Source: Serratia sp. M24T3 (lineage in GTDB: Bacteria > Pseudomonadota > Gammaproteobacteria > Enterobacterales > Enterobacteriaceae). From it: DNA of 64,000 bases. Each line of letters opens with the position of its first letter. Within the stretch, counting starts at the first letter, position 1. Both the position numbers and the translations under genes were made by a program. A model generated the notes under the pieces. The model searched no databases, was not told where the DNA came from, and worked only from the letters and a program-made list of their open reading frames with translations. Location: positions 1 to 64,000 of the forward strand of contig NZ_AJHJ01000018.1 of NCBI RefSeq assembly GCF_000257645.1, written 5' to 3'. Positions 56,636 through 64,000 of the stretch are shown one piece after another.

Positions 56636-56708
56636 ATGTGTTCTACATCACACTTTCTATAATTACCTTTCAGGCTTTTTTAATTCATTAACCATTACGG
56701 TATCGCCG

Positions 56709-57935
56709 ATGAGTATTTTAATTCAGGAGCAACACCCACAACGCCTTTTATTACGCATTAGCATCGCGATGTTTATTGCCTATCTTGCCATCGGGCTGCC
56801 GCTCGGCATTCTGCCTCTTTATGTCCACCAGCAGCTGGGCCTCAACGACGTATTGGTCGGTATCGCCATCGGTGCACAATTTATTACTACCTTAGTGACT
56901 CGCAGTACAGCAGGTCGCCTGGCGGATAGTCACGGCGCGCGTCGTACCGCACTTTCTGGCATGGCATGCTGTGCAGCATCCGGTGTCGCCACTCTGGCTG
57001 CCGCGTTGATGCCATCCGAGTCGGTTTATCTGGCCTTCAGCCTGTTGATTATTGGGCGAATTTTACTGGGTGTTGGCGAGAGCCTGCTGCTCACTGGAAA
57101 CTTGACCTGGGGTATGGGCCTTGCGGGCGAGGGATTGGCGGGCAAGGTGATGTCCTGGAACGGCATGGCGACCTACGGGGCGATGGCTGTCGGCGCACCG
57201 CTCGGACTGGCGCTATACCGCTCTCAGGGGATGGCCACCACTGCCGGTCTGATGCTGCTATTACCGCTGATTGCACTTTTGGTCGATCGCGGCGTGCCTG
57301 CGGTTGAAGCCCATGCCGGTAAACGCCAGCCGCTGAGTACTATCTGGGTTCGCATCTGGCGACCGGGGTTGGGCCTGATGCTGCAGGGTATCGGATTCTC
57401 GGTGCTCAGTGTTTTTATCACCCTGTATTTCAACCAGTTTGGCTGGTCGTATGCCGGATTCGCACTGACCGCCTTTGGTGCCGCATTTATCGCGGTGCGA
57501 CTGATGCTAGGTAATCTGCCAGATAAATTTGGTGGCATCAAAGTTGCACAATATTCGCTATTGGTAGAGTGCGCCGGATTATTGCTGATTTGTCTGGCGG
57601 TTAACCCATTGATGGCGCTAGCCGGTGCAGCACTGACCGGCTGTGGCTGCTCGCTTATCTTCCCGTCGCTCGGCGTCGAAGTTGTGCGTCGCGTTCCACC
57701 AGAAGCCAGAGGCACGGCGCTCGGAGGTTATTCAGCGTTTCAGGATTTAGCCTATGGCGTTACCGGGCCTCTGGCAGGAATTTTATCGAGCTTTGCTGGT
57801 TATCGCAGTGTGTTCCTCCTGGCCGCAGGCTGTGCCTTTGTCGGTATGCTATTGGTAAAAATCGGATTGCCGCGAGGTAAAAACCCGTCAAATTACGCCA
57901 CTTGCCACCAGCGGCATAAAAAAACAGCGAAATGA
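56709..57935 (+). CDS. MFS transporter, YfcJ/YhhS-like
   Basis: 408 aa. Matches E. coli YfcJ in pattern: GLPLGILPLYVHQQLG, GRLADSHGARR, GKVMSWNGMATYGAMAVGAP, ALTGCGCSLIFPSLGVEVVR and GTALGGYSAFQDLAYGV. Twelve predicted segments. Exporter-like family with unknown substrate; placed within the inositol cluster, so it may move an inositol-derived metabolite or a related sugar. Confidence 0.82.
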   Translation: MSILIQEQHPQRLLLRISIAMFIAYLAIGLPLGILPLYVHQQLGLNDVLVGIAIGAQFITTLVTRSTAGRLADSHGARRTALSGMACCAASGVATLAAALMPSESVYLAFSLLIIGRILLGVGESLLLTGNLTWGMGLAGEGLAGKVMSWNGMATYGAMAVGAPLGLALYRSQGMATTAGLMLLLPLIALLVDRGVPAVEAHAGKRQPLSTIWVRIWRPGLGLMLQGIGFSVLSVFITLYFNQFGWSYAGFALTAFGAAFIAVRLMLGNLPDKFGGIKVAQYSLLVECAGLLLICLAVNPLMALAGAALTGCGCSLIFPSLGVEVVRRVPPEARGTALGGYSAFQDLAYGVTGPLAGILSSFAGYRSVFLLAAGCAFVGMLLVKIGLPRGKNPSNYATCHQRHKKTAK

Positions 57936-58259
57936 ACTTTTTATACCGATAAAATGAAATATATAAGGTTATGCCAGTCATGAAGATTTTCTCAGGACTG
58001 GCCTCCACGCCTGATATCTCCCCACGCGCCCTTGGGAAAAATTAAATTATATAAATCAATTTATTATATAAAAACCTTAATCGTTCAAGAACAAAATAAT
58101 TGTTCCCTTCCAACCCAAAACTCTGCCACCGATCACGGAAACATAAATTCCATTAAATTTAATTTGAAACATTTAGTTCAAAGTAATAAGGTTATTTTAG
58201 TCGGGCGGCCCTTAGAGGGTCCTGCAAATTCATCACGGTCCTGAGGTAAGGTAGAGAAG
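57936..58259. other. Intergenic, promoter region of the iolAB unit
   Basis: Contains AAAATGAAAT at 57951-57960 (same as the iolC operator arm) and a hairpin GCCAGTC (57973-57979)/GACTGGC (57996-58002) that may terminate the MFS transcript. No gene seen. Confidence 0.45.
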
Positions 58260-59765
58260 ATGGAAATAATCGCGAATTTCATAAACGGCCAGCGCACTAC
58301 GAGCAGCAGTAAAGAAACTTTGCCGGTAACGAATCCGGCTACCGGTCAGGTCATCCGCCAGGTGACTCAGAGCACAGAGCAAGAAGTGTTGAAGGCGATT
58401 GAACATGCACACAACGCTTTCCCGGCATGGTCCAACACTCCGCCACTGCGCCGTGCGCGCATCCTTTTTGAATTCAAGGCGTTGATCGAAAAAAACCGCG
58501 ACGAGCTGGCTGAGCTGATTGTCAGTGAACACGGTAAAGTATTTTCCGATGCGCTGGGTGAGTTAACCCGTGGTCTGGAAGTGGTCGAGTTTGCCTGCGG
58601 TATTCCAGAACTGCTGAAAGGCGAGTTCTCAAACAATGTCGGCGGCGGCGTAGACAGCTACTCGGTAATGCAGCCGCTGGGTGTTGTTGCGGGAATTACT
58701 CCATTTAATTTCCCGGCGATGGTGCCAATGTGGATGTTCCCGGTGGCATTGGCCTGCGGAAACACCTTTATTCTCAAACCCCCGGCCCCGGCACCTTCTG
58801 CCTCTATTCGTTTGGCAGAATTATTGAAAGAGGCGGGACTGCCAGACGGCGTATTCAACGTGGTGCACTGCGGCAACGACGCAGCCAGCCTGCTAACCAC
58901 TGATGAACGCATTCAGGGAGTGAGCTTCGTCGGCTCATCCGGCGTCGCTCAACATATTTATGCTACCGCCAGCGCCCACGGTAAACGCGTGCAGGCCTTT
59001 GGGGCAGCGAAAAACCACGCTATCGTCATGCCGGATGCTGACCTCGACGCTACTGTGCAGGCAATCATGGGCGGTGCATTTGGTTCTGCCGGTGAACGCT
59101 GCATGGCGCTGCCAATCGTGGTTGCCGTAGGTGATGACACCGCTGACAAGCTGATTGCCAAACTGACGCCGCTGGTTAACGCGCTGCGTATCGGTCCGGG
59201 AAACCTGCGCGGTAAAGAAGAAAATGAAATGGGCCCGGTTATCTCCAAGGCTCACCAGACCAAAGTCCTCGGCTATATTGATCATGGCGTATCAGAAGGT
59301 GCAAAACTGGTTATCGATGGTCGTAACTATAAAGTCGATGGCCATCCTGAAGGATTTTACGTCGGCGGTACGCTGTTCGATAACGTCACCACCGATATGA
59401 AAATTTATCGTGAAGAGATTTTCGGACCCGTTCTCGGCATCGTGCGTGAAAAGGATTTCGAGTCTGCATTACGCACGGTTAACGGCCACGAATTTGGCAA
59501 CGGTAGCGCGATTTTCACGACCAATGGCCACTATGCCCGCGAGTTTGTGCAAAACGTTGAAGCCGGGATGGTTGGAGTAAACATTCCAGTTCCGGTGCCG
59601 GTTGCCTTCCACTCGTTCGGTGGATGGAAACGTTCCGTATTTGGTGCGCTTAACGTGCATGGTCCAGACGGCGTTCGCTTTTATACTCGTATGAAAACGG
59701 TTACCACCCGTTGGCCGAGCGGTCAGCAAACCGTGGCGGAGTTCAGTATGCCGACGTTGGGTTAA
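58260..59765 (+). CDS. iolA: Methylmalonate-semialdehyde/malonate-semialdehyde dehydrogenase (acylating)
   Basis: 501 aa aldehyde dehydrogenase that turns malonate semialdehyde from inositol breakdown into acetyl-CoA and CO2 with NAD and CoA. Catalytic C281 (GSAGERCMALP) and the GVVAGITPFNFPAMVPMWMF segment are the MMSDH signature. Residue 173 is the cofactor-site Lys; the motif after it reads KPPAPAPSA, whereas most family members have KPSERDPSA. AGAGAAG precedes the ATG. First of two coupled genes with iolB. Confidence 0.93.
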   Translation: MEIIANFINGQRTTSSSKETLPVTNPATGQVIRQVTQSTEQEVLKAIEHAHNAFPAWSNTPPLRRARILFEFKALIEKNRDELAELIVSEHGKVFSDALGELTRGLEVVEFACGIPELLKGEFSNNVGGGVDSYSVMQPLGVVAGITPFNFPAMVPMWMFPVALACGNTFILKPPAPAPSASIRLAELLKEAGLPDGVFNVVHCGNDAASLLTTDERIQGVSFVGSSGVAQHIYATASAHGKRVQAFGAAKNHAIVMPDADLDATVQAIMGGAFGSAGERCMALPIVVAVGDDTADKLIAKLTPLVNALRIGPGNLRGKEENEMGPVISKAHQTKVLGYIDHGVSEGAKLVIDGRNYKVDGHPEGFYVGGTLFDNVTTDMKIYREEIFGPVLGIVREKDFESALRTVNGHEFGNGSAIFTTNGHYAREFVQNVEAGMVGVNIPVPVPVAFHSFGGWKRSVFGALNVHGPDGVRFYTRMKTVTTRWPSGQQTVAEFSMPTLG

Positions 59766-59785
59766 ACACTTACAAGGAGAGGATT

Positions 59786-60607
59786 ATGTCCCGCTTGCTC
59801 AGTAAGCACGCGCCGTCACAAGACGGTCGTATTCAGCATATTACGCCAGAAACTGCGGGCTGGAAGTACGTGGGTTTTGACGTTTATCAGCTCAAAGAAG
59901 GCCAGTCCCTGACTCTGCCTGCGGATGATAAAGAACGCTGTCTGGTACTGGTATCGGGCCGGGCAAGCGTGGTCACTCCCACAGAAACCTTTGAGCATAT
60001 TGGCGAACGTATGAGCCCGTTCGAGCGTATTCCAGCCTGGTCGGTTTATGTGCCGCACAATACTCAGTCTGAAGTTAAGGCCGAGTCGGCGTTAGAGCTG
60101 GCAGTGTGCAGTGCACCAGGCTTTGGCGACCTGCCTCCACGCCTGATCGCGCCGAAAGACGTTGGGGTTGAGCATCGTGGCAAGGGTCGCAATAAACGCC
60201 TGGTGCACAATATTCTGCCTGACGACAAACCTGCCGATAGCCTGCTGGTAGTCGAGGTTTACACCGATGAAGGCGACAGCAGCTCTTACCCGAGCCATAA
60301 ACACGATACGCCGGTGGCGGGGAAAGAAACCTATCTCGAAGAGACCTACTACCACCGTTTCGATCCGCCGCAAGGCTTTGCTTTACATCGGGTTTATACC
60401 GACGATCGCAGTCTGGACGAATGCATGGCGCCTTACGATCGTGACGTGGTGCAAGTGCCTCGCGGCTACCATCCGGTAGCGACCATTGCCGGTTATGATA
60501 ATTATTATCTTAACGTAATGGCTGGTCCCGAGCGCAAATGGCAGTTTACCTGGGAGAAAGACCATGCCTGGGTCAATACCGACGCTTATCCGCGCAATAA
60601 AGAATAG
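59786..60607 (+). CDS. iolB: 5-deoxy-glucuronate isomerase
   Basis: 273 aa from ATG 59786, with AAGGAGAGG upstream, 20 bp after iolA. Cupin-type isomerase converting 5-deoxyglucuronate to DKG. IolB motifs visible: VEVYTDEGDSSSYPSHKHDT, EETYYHRFDPPQGFALHRVYT and VVQVPRGYHPVATIAGYDNYYLNVMAG, which carry the metal-binding His and Glu residues. Confidence 0.95.
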   Translation: MSRLLSKHAPSQDGRIQHITPETAGWKYVGFDVYQLKEGQSLTLPADDKERCLVLVSGRASVVTPTETFEHIGERMSPFERIPAWSVYVPHNTQSEVKAESALELAVCSAPGFGDLPPRLIAPKDVGVEHRGKGRNKRLVHNILPDDKPADSLLVVEVYTDEGDSSSYPSHKHDTPVAGKETYLEETYYHRFDPPQGFALHRVYTDDRSLDECMAPYDRDVVQVPRGYHPVATIAGYDNYYLNVMAGPERKWQFTWEKDHAWVNTDAYPRNKE

Positions 60608-60639
60608 CTTTCCAAAAATTACCCATATCGCTTAAACAC

Positions 60640-60664
60640 AAAAGCAGCCTGCAGGCTGCTTTTT
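60640..60664 (+). terminator. Terminator or attenuator between iolB and the Hyi-like gene
   Basis: AAAAGCAGCC/GGCTGCTTTT palindrome with a T run; the Hyi-like gene downstream may be partly read through. Confidence 0.75.
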
Positions 60665-60687
60665 AAGATTTCAGTGGAGGAAAAATT

Positions 60688-61488
60688 ATGTCTAGCCGCG
60701 TTAACTCCCCTTTCCAGCTTGCCGTTTGTGCCGAAATGGTGTTTCTGGACCTGCCATTTGTTGAACGCGTAAAACGAATTCATGAGGCCGGATTCGCAGT
60801 CGAGATTTGGGACTGGACCCAAAAAGACATCGATGCGCTGGCGGCCACCGGGGCACGTTTTACATCAATGACCGGCTATATCAGCGGCAATCTTCTCGAT
60901 GATGACCAAATTGAAAAACTTTTGGAAACCGCCGAAATCTCGATAGAAATCGCCCAACGTTTGAACTGTCCAAGCCTGAACCTGCACGGCACCGGTCTAG
61001 ACAGCCAAGGCTTACCGGTTAAGCCGGTGATAGAAGTCACGGGGGCAATGTGGATCAAGGCCTATCAGACACTGTGCGCGATTGCCAAACTCGGCGAGCG
61101 CCATCAAAAAGTATTCTTGCTTGAAAACCTCAATACGCTGGTTGACCACCCCGCTACGCCTTTCGCCAAAGCGCGCGACACGTTAACGCTAATCTCGGCG
61201 GTCAACAGCCCTTGGTTGAAGATGAATCTGGATCTGTACCATGCGCAAATTGGTGAAGGGAATTTGATTGAGCTAATCCGCGAGTCTGCCCCTTTTATCG
61301 GCGAGATTCAGGTGGCCGACGTCCCTGGAAGGAAGGAACCAGGGACGGGAGAAATTAACTATCCAGCAATCGCGCACGCCCTGTATGAGACGGGGTATCG
61401 CGGGGTGGTCGGTATGGAAGCCTGGGCATCCGGGGATTCCAGTGTGGCGATTGAACGCTTCCAGCAGGCGTTTACAGTCAGACTGTAG
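60688..61488 (+). CDS. Hydroxypyruvate isomerase-like TIM-barrel protein
   Basis: 266 aa, xylose-isomerase-like TIM barrel of the Hyi family: FQLAVCAEMVFLDLPFVERV, LLENLNT, MNLDLYHAQIGEGNL and GEIQVADVPGRKEPGTGEINY. Metal ligands are likely the Glu of LLENLN, Asp of NLDLYH, His of the same motif and the late Glu of VGMEAW. GGAGG precedes the ATG. In inositol clusters such genes may handle inosose isomers, but the substrate is not established. The end overlaps the convergent iolR by 11 bp. Confidence 0.85.
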   Translation: MSSRVNSPFQLAVCAEMVFLDLPFVERVKRIHEAGFAVEIWDWTQKDIDALAATGARFTSMTGYISGNLLDDDQIEKLLETAEISIEIAQRLNCPSLNLHGTGLDSQGLPVKPVIEVTGAMWIKAYQTLCAIAKLGERHQKVFLLENLNTLVDHPATPFAKARDTLTLISAVNSPWLKMNLDLYHAQIGEGNLIELIRESAPFIGEIQVADVPGRKEPGTGEINYPAIAHALYETGYRGVVGMEAWASGDSSVAIERFQQAFTVRL

Positions 61489-62314
61489 TTTTCATCGCCA
61501 ATGATACCGCGATAGTTTGCGCCAGACACATTGAGGCCACCTGAGAACGGAAACCGTCGAGCTGGGCCTCACGCACCACAAAACAGACATCGCTAAAGGC
61601 GGCAAGCGGGCTGACCTGGCTGTCGGTAATGGCAATCTGACGAGCACCGCGACGTGCACCAAGCTGAACTAATTCCATCGCCTCGCTGGCATACGGCGAG
61701 TAACTGATGGCGATCACCACGTCTTTTGGACTCACCATGCTCAACTGCTCCGAGAACATTCCGCCCAACCCATCGATTAGAAAGGCGCGACGCTCAAGAT
61801 GGCGTAAAGCATAGGTCAGATAGCTGGCGACGCTGAATGAACGACGTAAGCCAATGATATAGATGTTATCGGCCTGTGAAAGCAAAGCAATCGCTTCGTC
61901 CAGTTGTTCAGCGCTGATATGCGTCGGCAGCTGCTGTAGAGCCTGTGCGTTAACCATCGAAAACATATTCAGCACTTCATCAGGCTTTTCCGGCGCAGCT
62001 GTGCCCTCATCCACAGAGGATTTTCTAAATAACCGCGCCCTTTCTGTATAACTCACGGTTTCTTCCATCAGATGCTGACGGAATACCTGTTTCATTTCAT
62101 TGAAACCGCTGAAACCAAAAGCGCTGGCAAAACGGATTAGCGTAGAAGGAGGAACATCTGCACGCTGCGCTATGGATGCCACCGTATCAAATGCCACGCT
62201 GTTACTATTATCAAGTATATAGCGTGCCACCTGTTTAAGACGCTTGCTCAAGCTGTCATAACGGGTGCGAATGTCTTCCTGTAAAATAGACAATTGAGTT
62301 GTATGTTTTGACAC
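61478..62314 (-). CDS. iolR: RpiR family regulator, probable IolR
   Basis: 278 aa with an N-terminal HTH_6 (about 15-90; VASIAQRADVPPSTLIRFASAFGF) and a C-terminal SIS sugar-isomerase sensor domain (NIYIIGLRRSFSVASYL, VIAISYSPYASEAMEL). In Salmonella the RpiR-type IolR represses the inositol genes. Located in the middle of the cluster; an AATGAA-N8-TTCATT repeat precedes its start, suggesting autoregulation. Confidence 0.9.
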   Translation of the reverse strand: MSKHTTQLSILQEDIRTRYDSLSKRLKQVARYILDNSNSVAFDTVASIAQRADVPPSTLIRFASAFGFSGFNEMKQVFRQHLMEETVSYTERARLFRKSSVDEGTAAPEKPDEVLNMFSMVNAQALQQLPTHISAEQLDEAIALLSQADNIYIIGLRRSFSVASYLTYALRHLERRAFLIDGLGGMFSEQLSMVSPKDVVIAISYSPYASEAMELVQLGARRGARQIAITDSQVSPLAAFSDVCFVVREAQLDGFRSQVASMCLAQTIAVSLAMKTTV

Positions 62315-62362
62315 GGGAATTCGCCCTCTAGGACATCATGAAGAATAGTTAAGTCTACCAAA

Positions 62363-62382
62363 ATGAACAAAATATTTCATTC
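62363..62382. promoter_or_regulatory. Candidate IolR operator upstream of iolR
   Basis: AATGAA (62363-62368)-N8-TTCATT (62377-62382), about 50 bp before the iolR start. Confidence 0.55.
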
Positions 62383-62436
62383 ATAGACTCCGGGCAGGAT
62401 CCCATTTTATGAACATACCAGTTCAAACACGTTCCG

Positions 62437-63264
62437 TTAACGGCTGGTCCACGCAGTGAGGCTTTCATAATTGTCTCGACCAATCTGCCACAGGTCATCT
62501 TCCCAATGAGTTGGGCTGAGCTGTTCCGGGCACCACACACCGTCGTAGCCCGTGGCGCGCACTGCCTCTATCCAGGCGGCGATATCAACCTCCCCCTCAC
62601 CCGGCCGGTAGTCACGTTGTACCCATTCATCCCACTCTTCACCCTGACGCGCGGCCCGACCATCGCAGAAATGAATGCCGTATATCAGGTTAACGTCCAT
62701 CTGCGCAACTTCTTCGGGCCGAGTGTTGCCACCCGCGTGCAGATGCCAGAAATCAATCACCAGGCCAACGTTGTCGCGGCCTGCACGTTTAATAATCTCC
62801 AGCCCCTGGCTCAGGCTGTTAAAGCGAGTGAAAGCCACCACTTCAATCTGCAATTTTATACCGTACTGAAGCGCAATATCGGCTATGTCACTGATATTTT
62901 TGATTAAAATTTCATTTCGCGCGTCTTCGTCCAGGTGATCCAACTCATTGAGCGCCATAATCTGCACCACCGGGCATTTCAGCACCTGTGCTGCATGACA
63001 GATTTTATGCGCCTCCTTTAACATCGCCGCACGCTCTTCGGGCTGATGCCGACCAATACGTTTAAGAGCATTGATACAGCTAATTTCAACGCCAAACTGT
63101 TCGGCAAGGGTATGAAACTTCTCGAGCGATCCGCCGTTATCGACATAGCGGAACAGATGCTCAGGCAGGATCTCCAACGCATCGAAACCTGTTTCACTGG
63201 CGAGACGCAGTTGTGTGACTGCGTTGCTGTACCAAACCGATACGCCGTGGAATGCTTTTTTCAT
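62437..63264 (-). CDS. Sugar phosphate isomerase/epimerase TIM-barrel protein (IolI/IolE-like)
   Basis: 275 aa, xylose-isomerase-like barrel. Features: ALEILPEHLFRYVDNGGS, QIEVVAFTRFNS, LVIDFWHLHAGGNT and GIHFCDGR, with the C-terminal WCPEQLSP. The metal-site Glu, Asp and His residues can be placed in the IEVVAF, IDFWHLH and HFCD segments. GGGAG precedes the ATG. Probably isomerises or dehydrates an inosose; exact step unresolved. The upstream TIM-barrel gene is 9 bp away, so they are cotranscribed. Confidence 0.85.
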   Translation of the reverse strand: MKKAFHGVSVWYSNAVTQLRLASETGFDALEILPEHLFRYVDNGGSLEKFHTLAEQFGVEISCINALKRIGRHQPEERAAMLKEAHKICHAAQVLKCPVVQIMALNELDHLDEDARNEILIKNISDIADIALQYGIKLQIEVVAFTRFNSLSQGLEIIKRAGRDNVGLVIDFWHLHAGGNTRPEEVAQMDVNLIYGIHFCDGRAARQGEEWDEWVQRDYRPGEGEVDIAAWIEAVRATGYDGVWCPEQLSPTHWEDDLWQIGRDNYESLTAWTSR

Positions 63265-63273
63265 TACAGCTCC

Positions 63274-64000
63274 CTAAAAACCCATATTTTTTAAATAAGA
63301 TAAACTTGCCGAAACATCAGCCAAACTTCCCGCTACATCTCGAGGATCGCGTTCCTGCTCGATGGTTATCCACCCCTGCCACTGATGGCTTTCGAGCGTA
63401 GCTTTCACCGCCGCGTAATCAATATTGCCCTGCCCCAGCGGGCACATTACGCCTTCAGCACAGGCGGTGAAAAAATCGGTGCCCCGAGCAATAACTTTCT
63501 GGAAAATGGCTTTGTTAACATCTTTAAAATGCAGGTAGTCCAGACGGTCAATGTAGCGCTCAATCCACTTTTCTGGAGACAGTCCGGCGTAATATAAGTG
63601 CCCGGTATCAAGACATAATCCCGCCTCAAAATGTGGAATGTCATCGGCTATCTGCGTTATTTCGTCTGCAAACTCGATGCAGCCTCCGGCATGAGGATGG
63701 ATTACCGGCCTGACCTGATATTCCTGCATCGCGATATGCGAAATCTCGCGAATATGATTGACCAGACGTTGCCAGTCGTCGCAACTCAGTCGCGGAGCTT
63801 TGCCAGACTGGCCGGCAAACCTGGCTCGTTTCGGGTTACCAAAATCAATAATCACCAGATAAGGCGGAGCAAACTTCCCAAGTGCGCGCGCGATGCGTGT
63901 ATTACGCAACGAATGGCAAATCTTGTGAGTCAACTCGACCATTTTAGAAAAGTTGCTTTCTGAAACCAGATCATCAAACAGTGTCCCCGCTACCAGTGAA
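63274..64000 (-). CDS. IolE-like TIM-barrel protein, partial (continues beyond the window)
   Basis: At least 242 residues; the frame stays open upstream of the internal ATG at 63942 to the window edge (the edge residues read LVAGTLFDDLVSESNF), so the start lies outside. Barrel motifs VIHPHAGG, GLCLDTGHLYYAG, DYLHFKDVNK and GWITIEQERDP match IolE/inosose isomerase proteins, which are about 290-300 aa. Probably 2-keto-myo-inositol dehydratase or an epimerase of it. Confidence 0.85.
   Translation of the reverse strand, partial: SLVAGTLFDDLVSESNFSKMVELTHKICHSLRNTRIARALGKFAPPYLVIIDFGNPKRARFAGQSGKAPRLSCDDWQRLVNHIREISHIAMQEYQVRPVIHPHAGGCIEFADEITQIADDIPHFEAGLCLDTGHLYYAGLSPEKWIERYIDRLDYLHFKDVNKAIFQKVIARGTDFFTACAEGVMCPLGQGNIDYAAVKATLESHQWQGWITIEQERDPRDVAGSLADVSASLSYLKNMGF

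Overview
The window looks like chromosomal DNA of an Enterobacterales bacterium. Several proteins are close in length and motif order to E. coli OsmC, YneE, YeeO, YaiW, SdaC and YfcJ. The gene order is not that of E. coli, and a myo-inositol cluster is present, so a Yersiniaceae-type genus (Rahnella, Ewingella, Rouxiella or Serratia relatives) is a reasonable guess; this placement is inference. No rRNA, tRNA, CRISPR array, transposase or integrase was recognised.

Layout. 0.5-3 kb: a stand-alone PBP2-type transpeptidase and a small secreted protein. 3.2-11.6 kb: a compact eight-gene minus-strand catabolic operon. It encodes RidA, a periplasmic binding protein, a fused ABC permease-ATPase, an FMN alpha-hydroxy-acid-dehydrogenase-like protein lacking its catalytic His, a cytosolic NMT1/SBP-fold protein, a cyclic amidohydrolase, a GntR/FCD regulator and an enolase-superfamily enzyme. 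A GntR-type palindrome lies upstream of the first gene. I know of no described pathway with this gene set. 12-14.6 kb: DUF4865 and tautomerase genes divergent from a LysR gene, then a LysE-type exporter. 14.6-16.5 kb: an AT-rich stretch with orphan small genes, a previously overlooked small lipoprotein and a 34-bp palindrome strikingly like phage P1 loxP. 16.5-21.2 kb: a VOC protein, an OFA-type MFS transporter and an SdaC-type serine transporter.

21.2-27 kb: an intergenic region with tandem repeats, a strong terminator (possible sRNA) and one copy of a dispersed 44-bp element; then a hydantoin-racemase-like gene and a classical bglG-RAT/terminator-bglF-bglB beta-glucoside operon. 27-34.5 kb: YaiW lipoprotein, a YncE-like propeller, an orphan CusRS-like two-component pair, a secreted alpha/beta hydrolase, a FUSC membrane protein and a cold-shock protein. 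34.8-41.3 kb: small membrane ORFs, then a ToxR-like regulator followed by an overlapping MASE1-PAS protein, NarL/EvgA-type response regulator and EvgS-like hybrid kinase. 41.3-52.3 kb: MFS, serine hydrolase, LysR/MocR pair, AhpD-like protein, YeeO, DCC protein, OsmC, YneE and an HSL-type esterase.

52.5-64 kb: a myo-inositol region. It holds an IolT-like importer, a fused IolC kinase-DUF2090 aldolase, a YfcJ-like MFS, IolA, IolB, a Hyi-like TIM barrel, the RpiR-type regulator, and two further TIM-barrel isomerases, the last cut by the window edge. IolG (dehydrogenase) and IolD are not seen and may lie beyond the right edge. AATGAA/TTCATT-type repeats recur before several of these transcription units and are candidate IolR sites.
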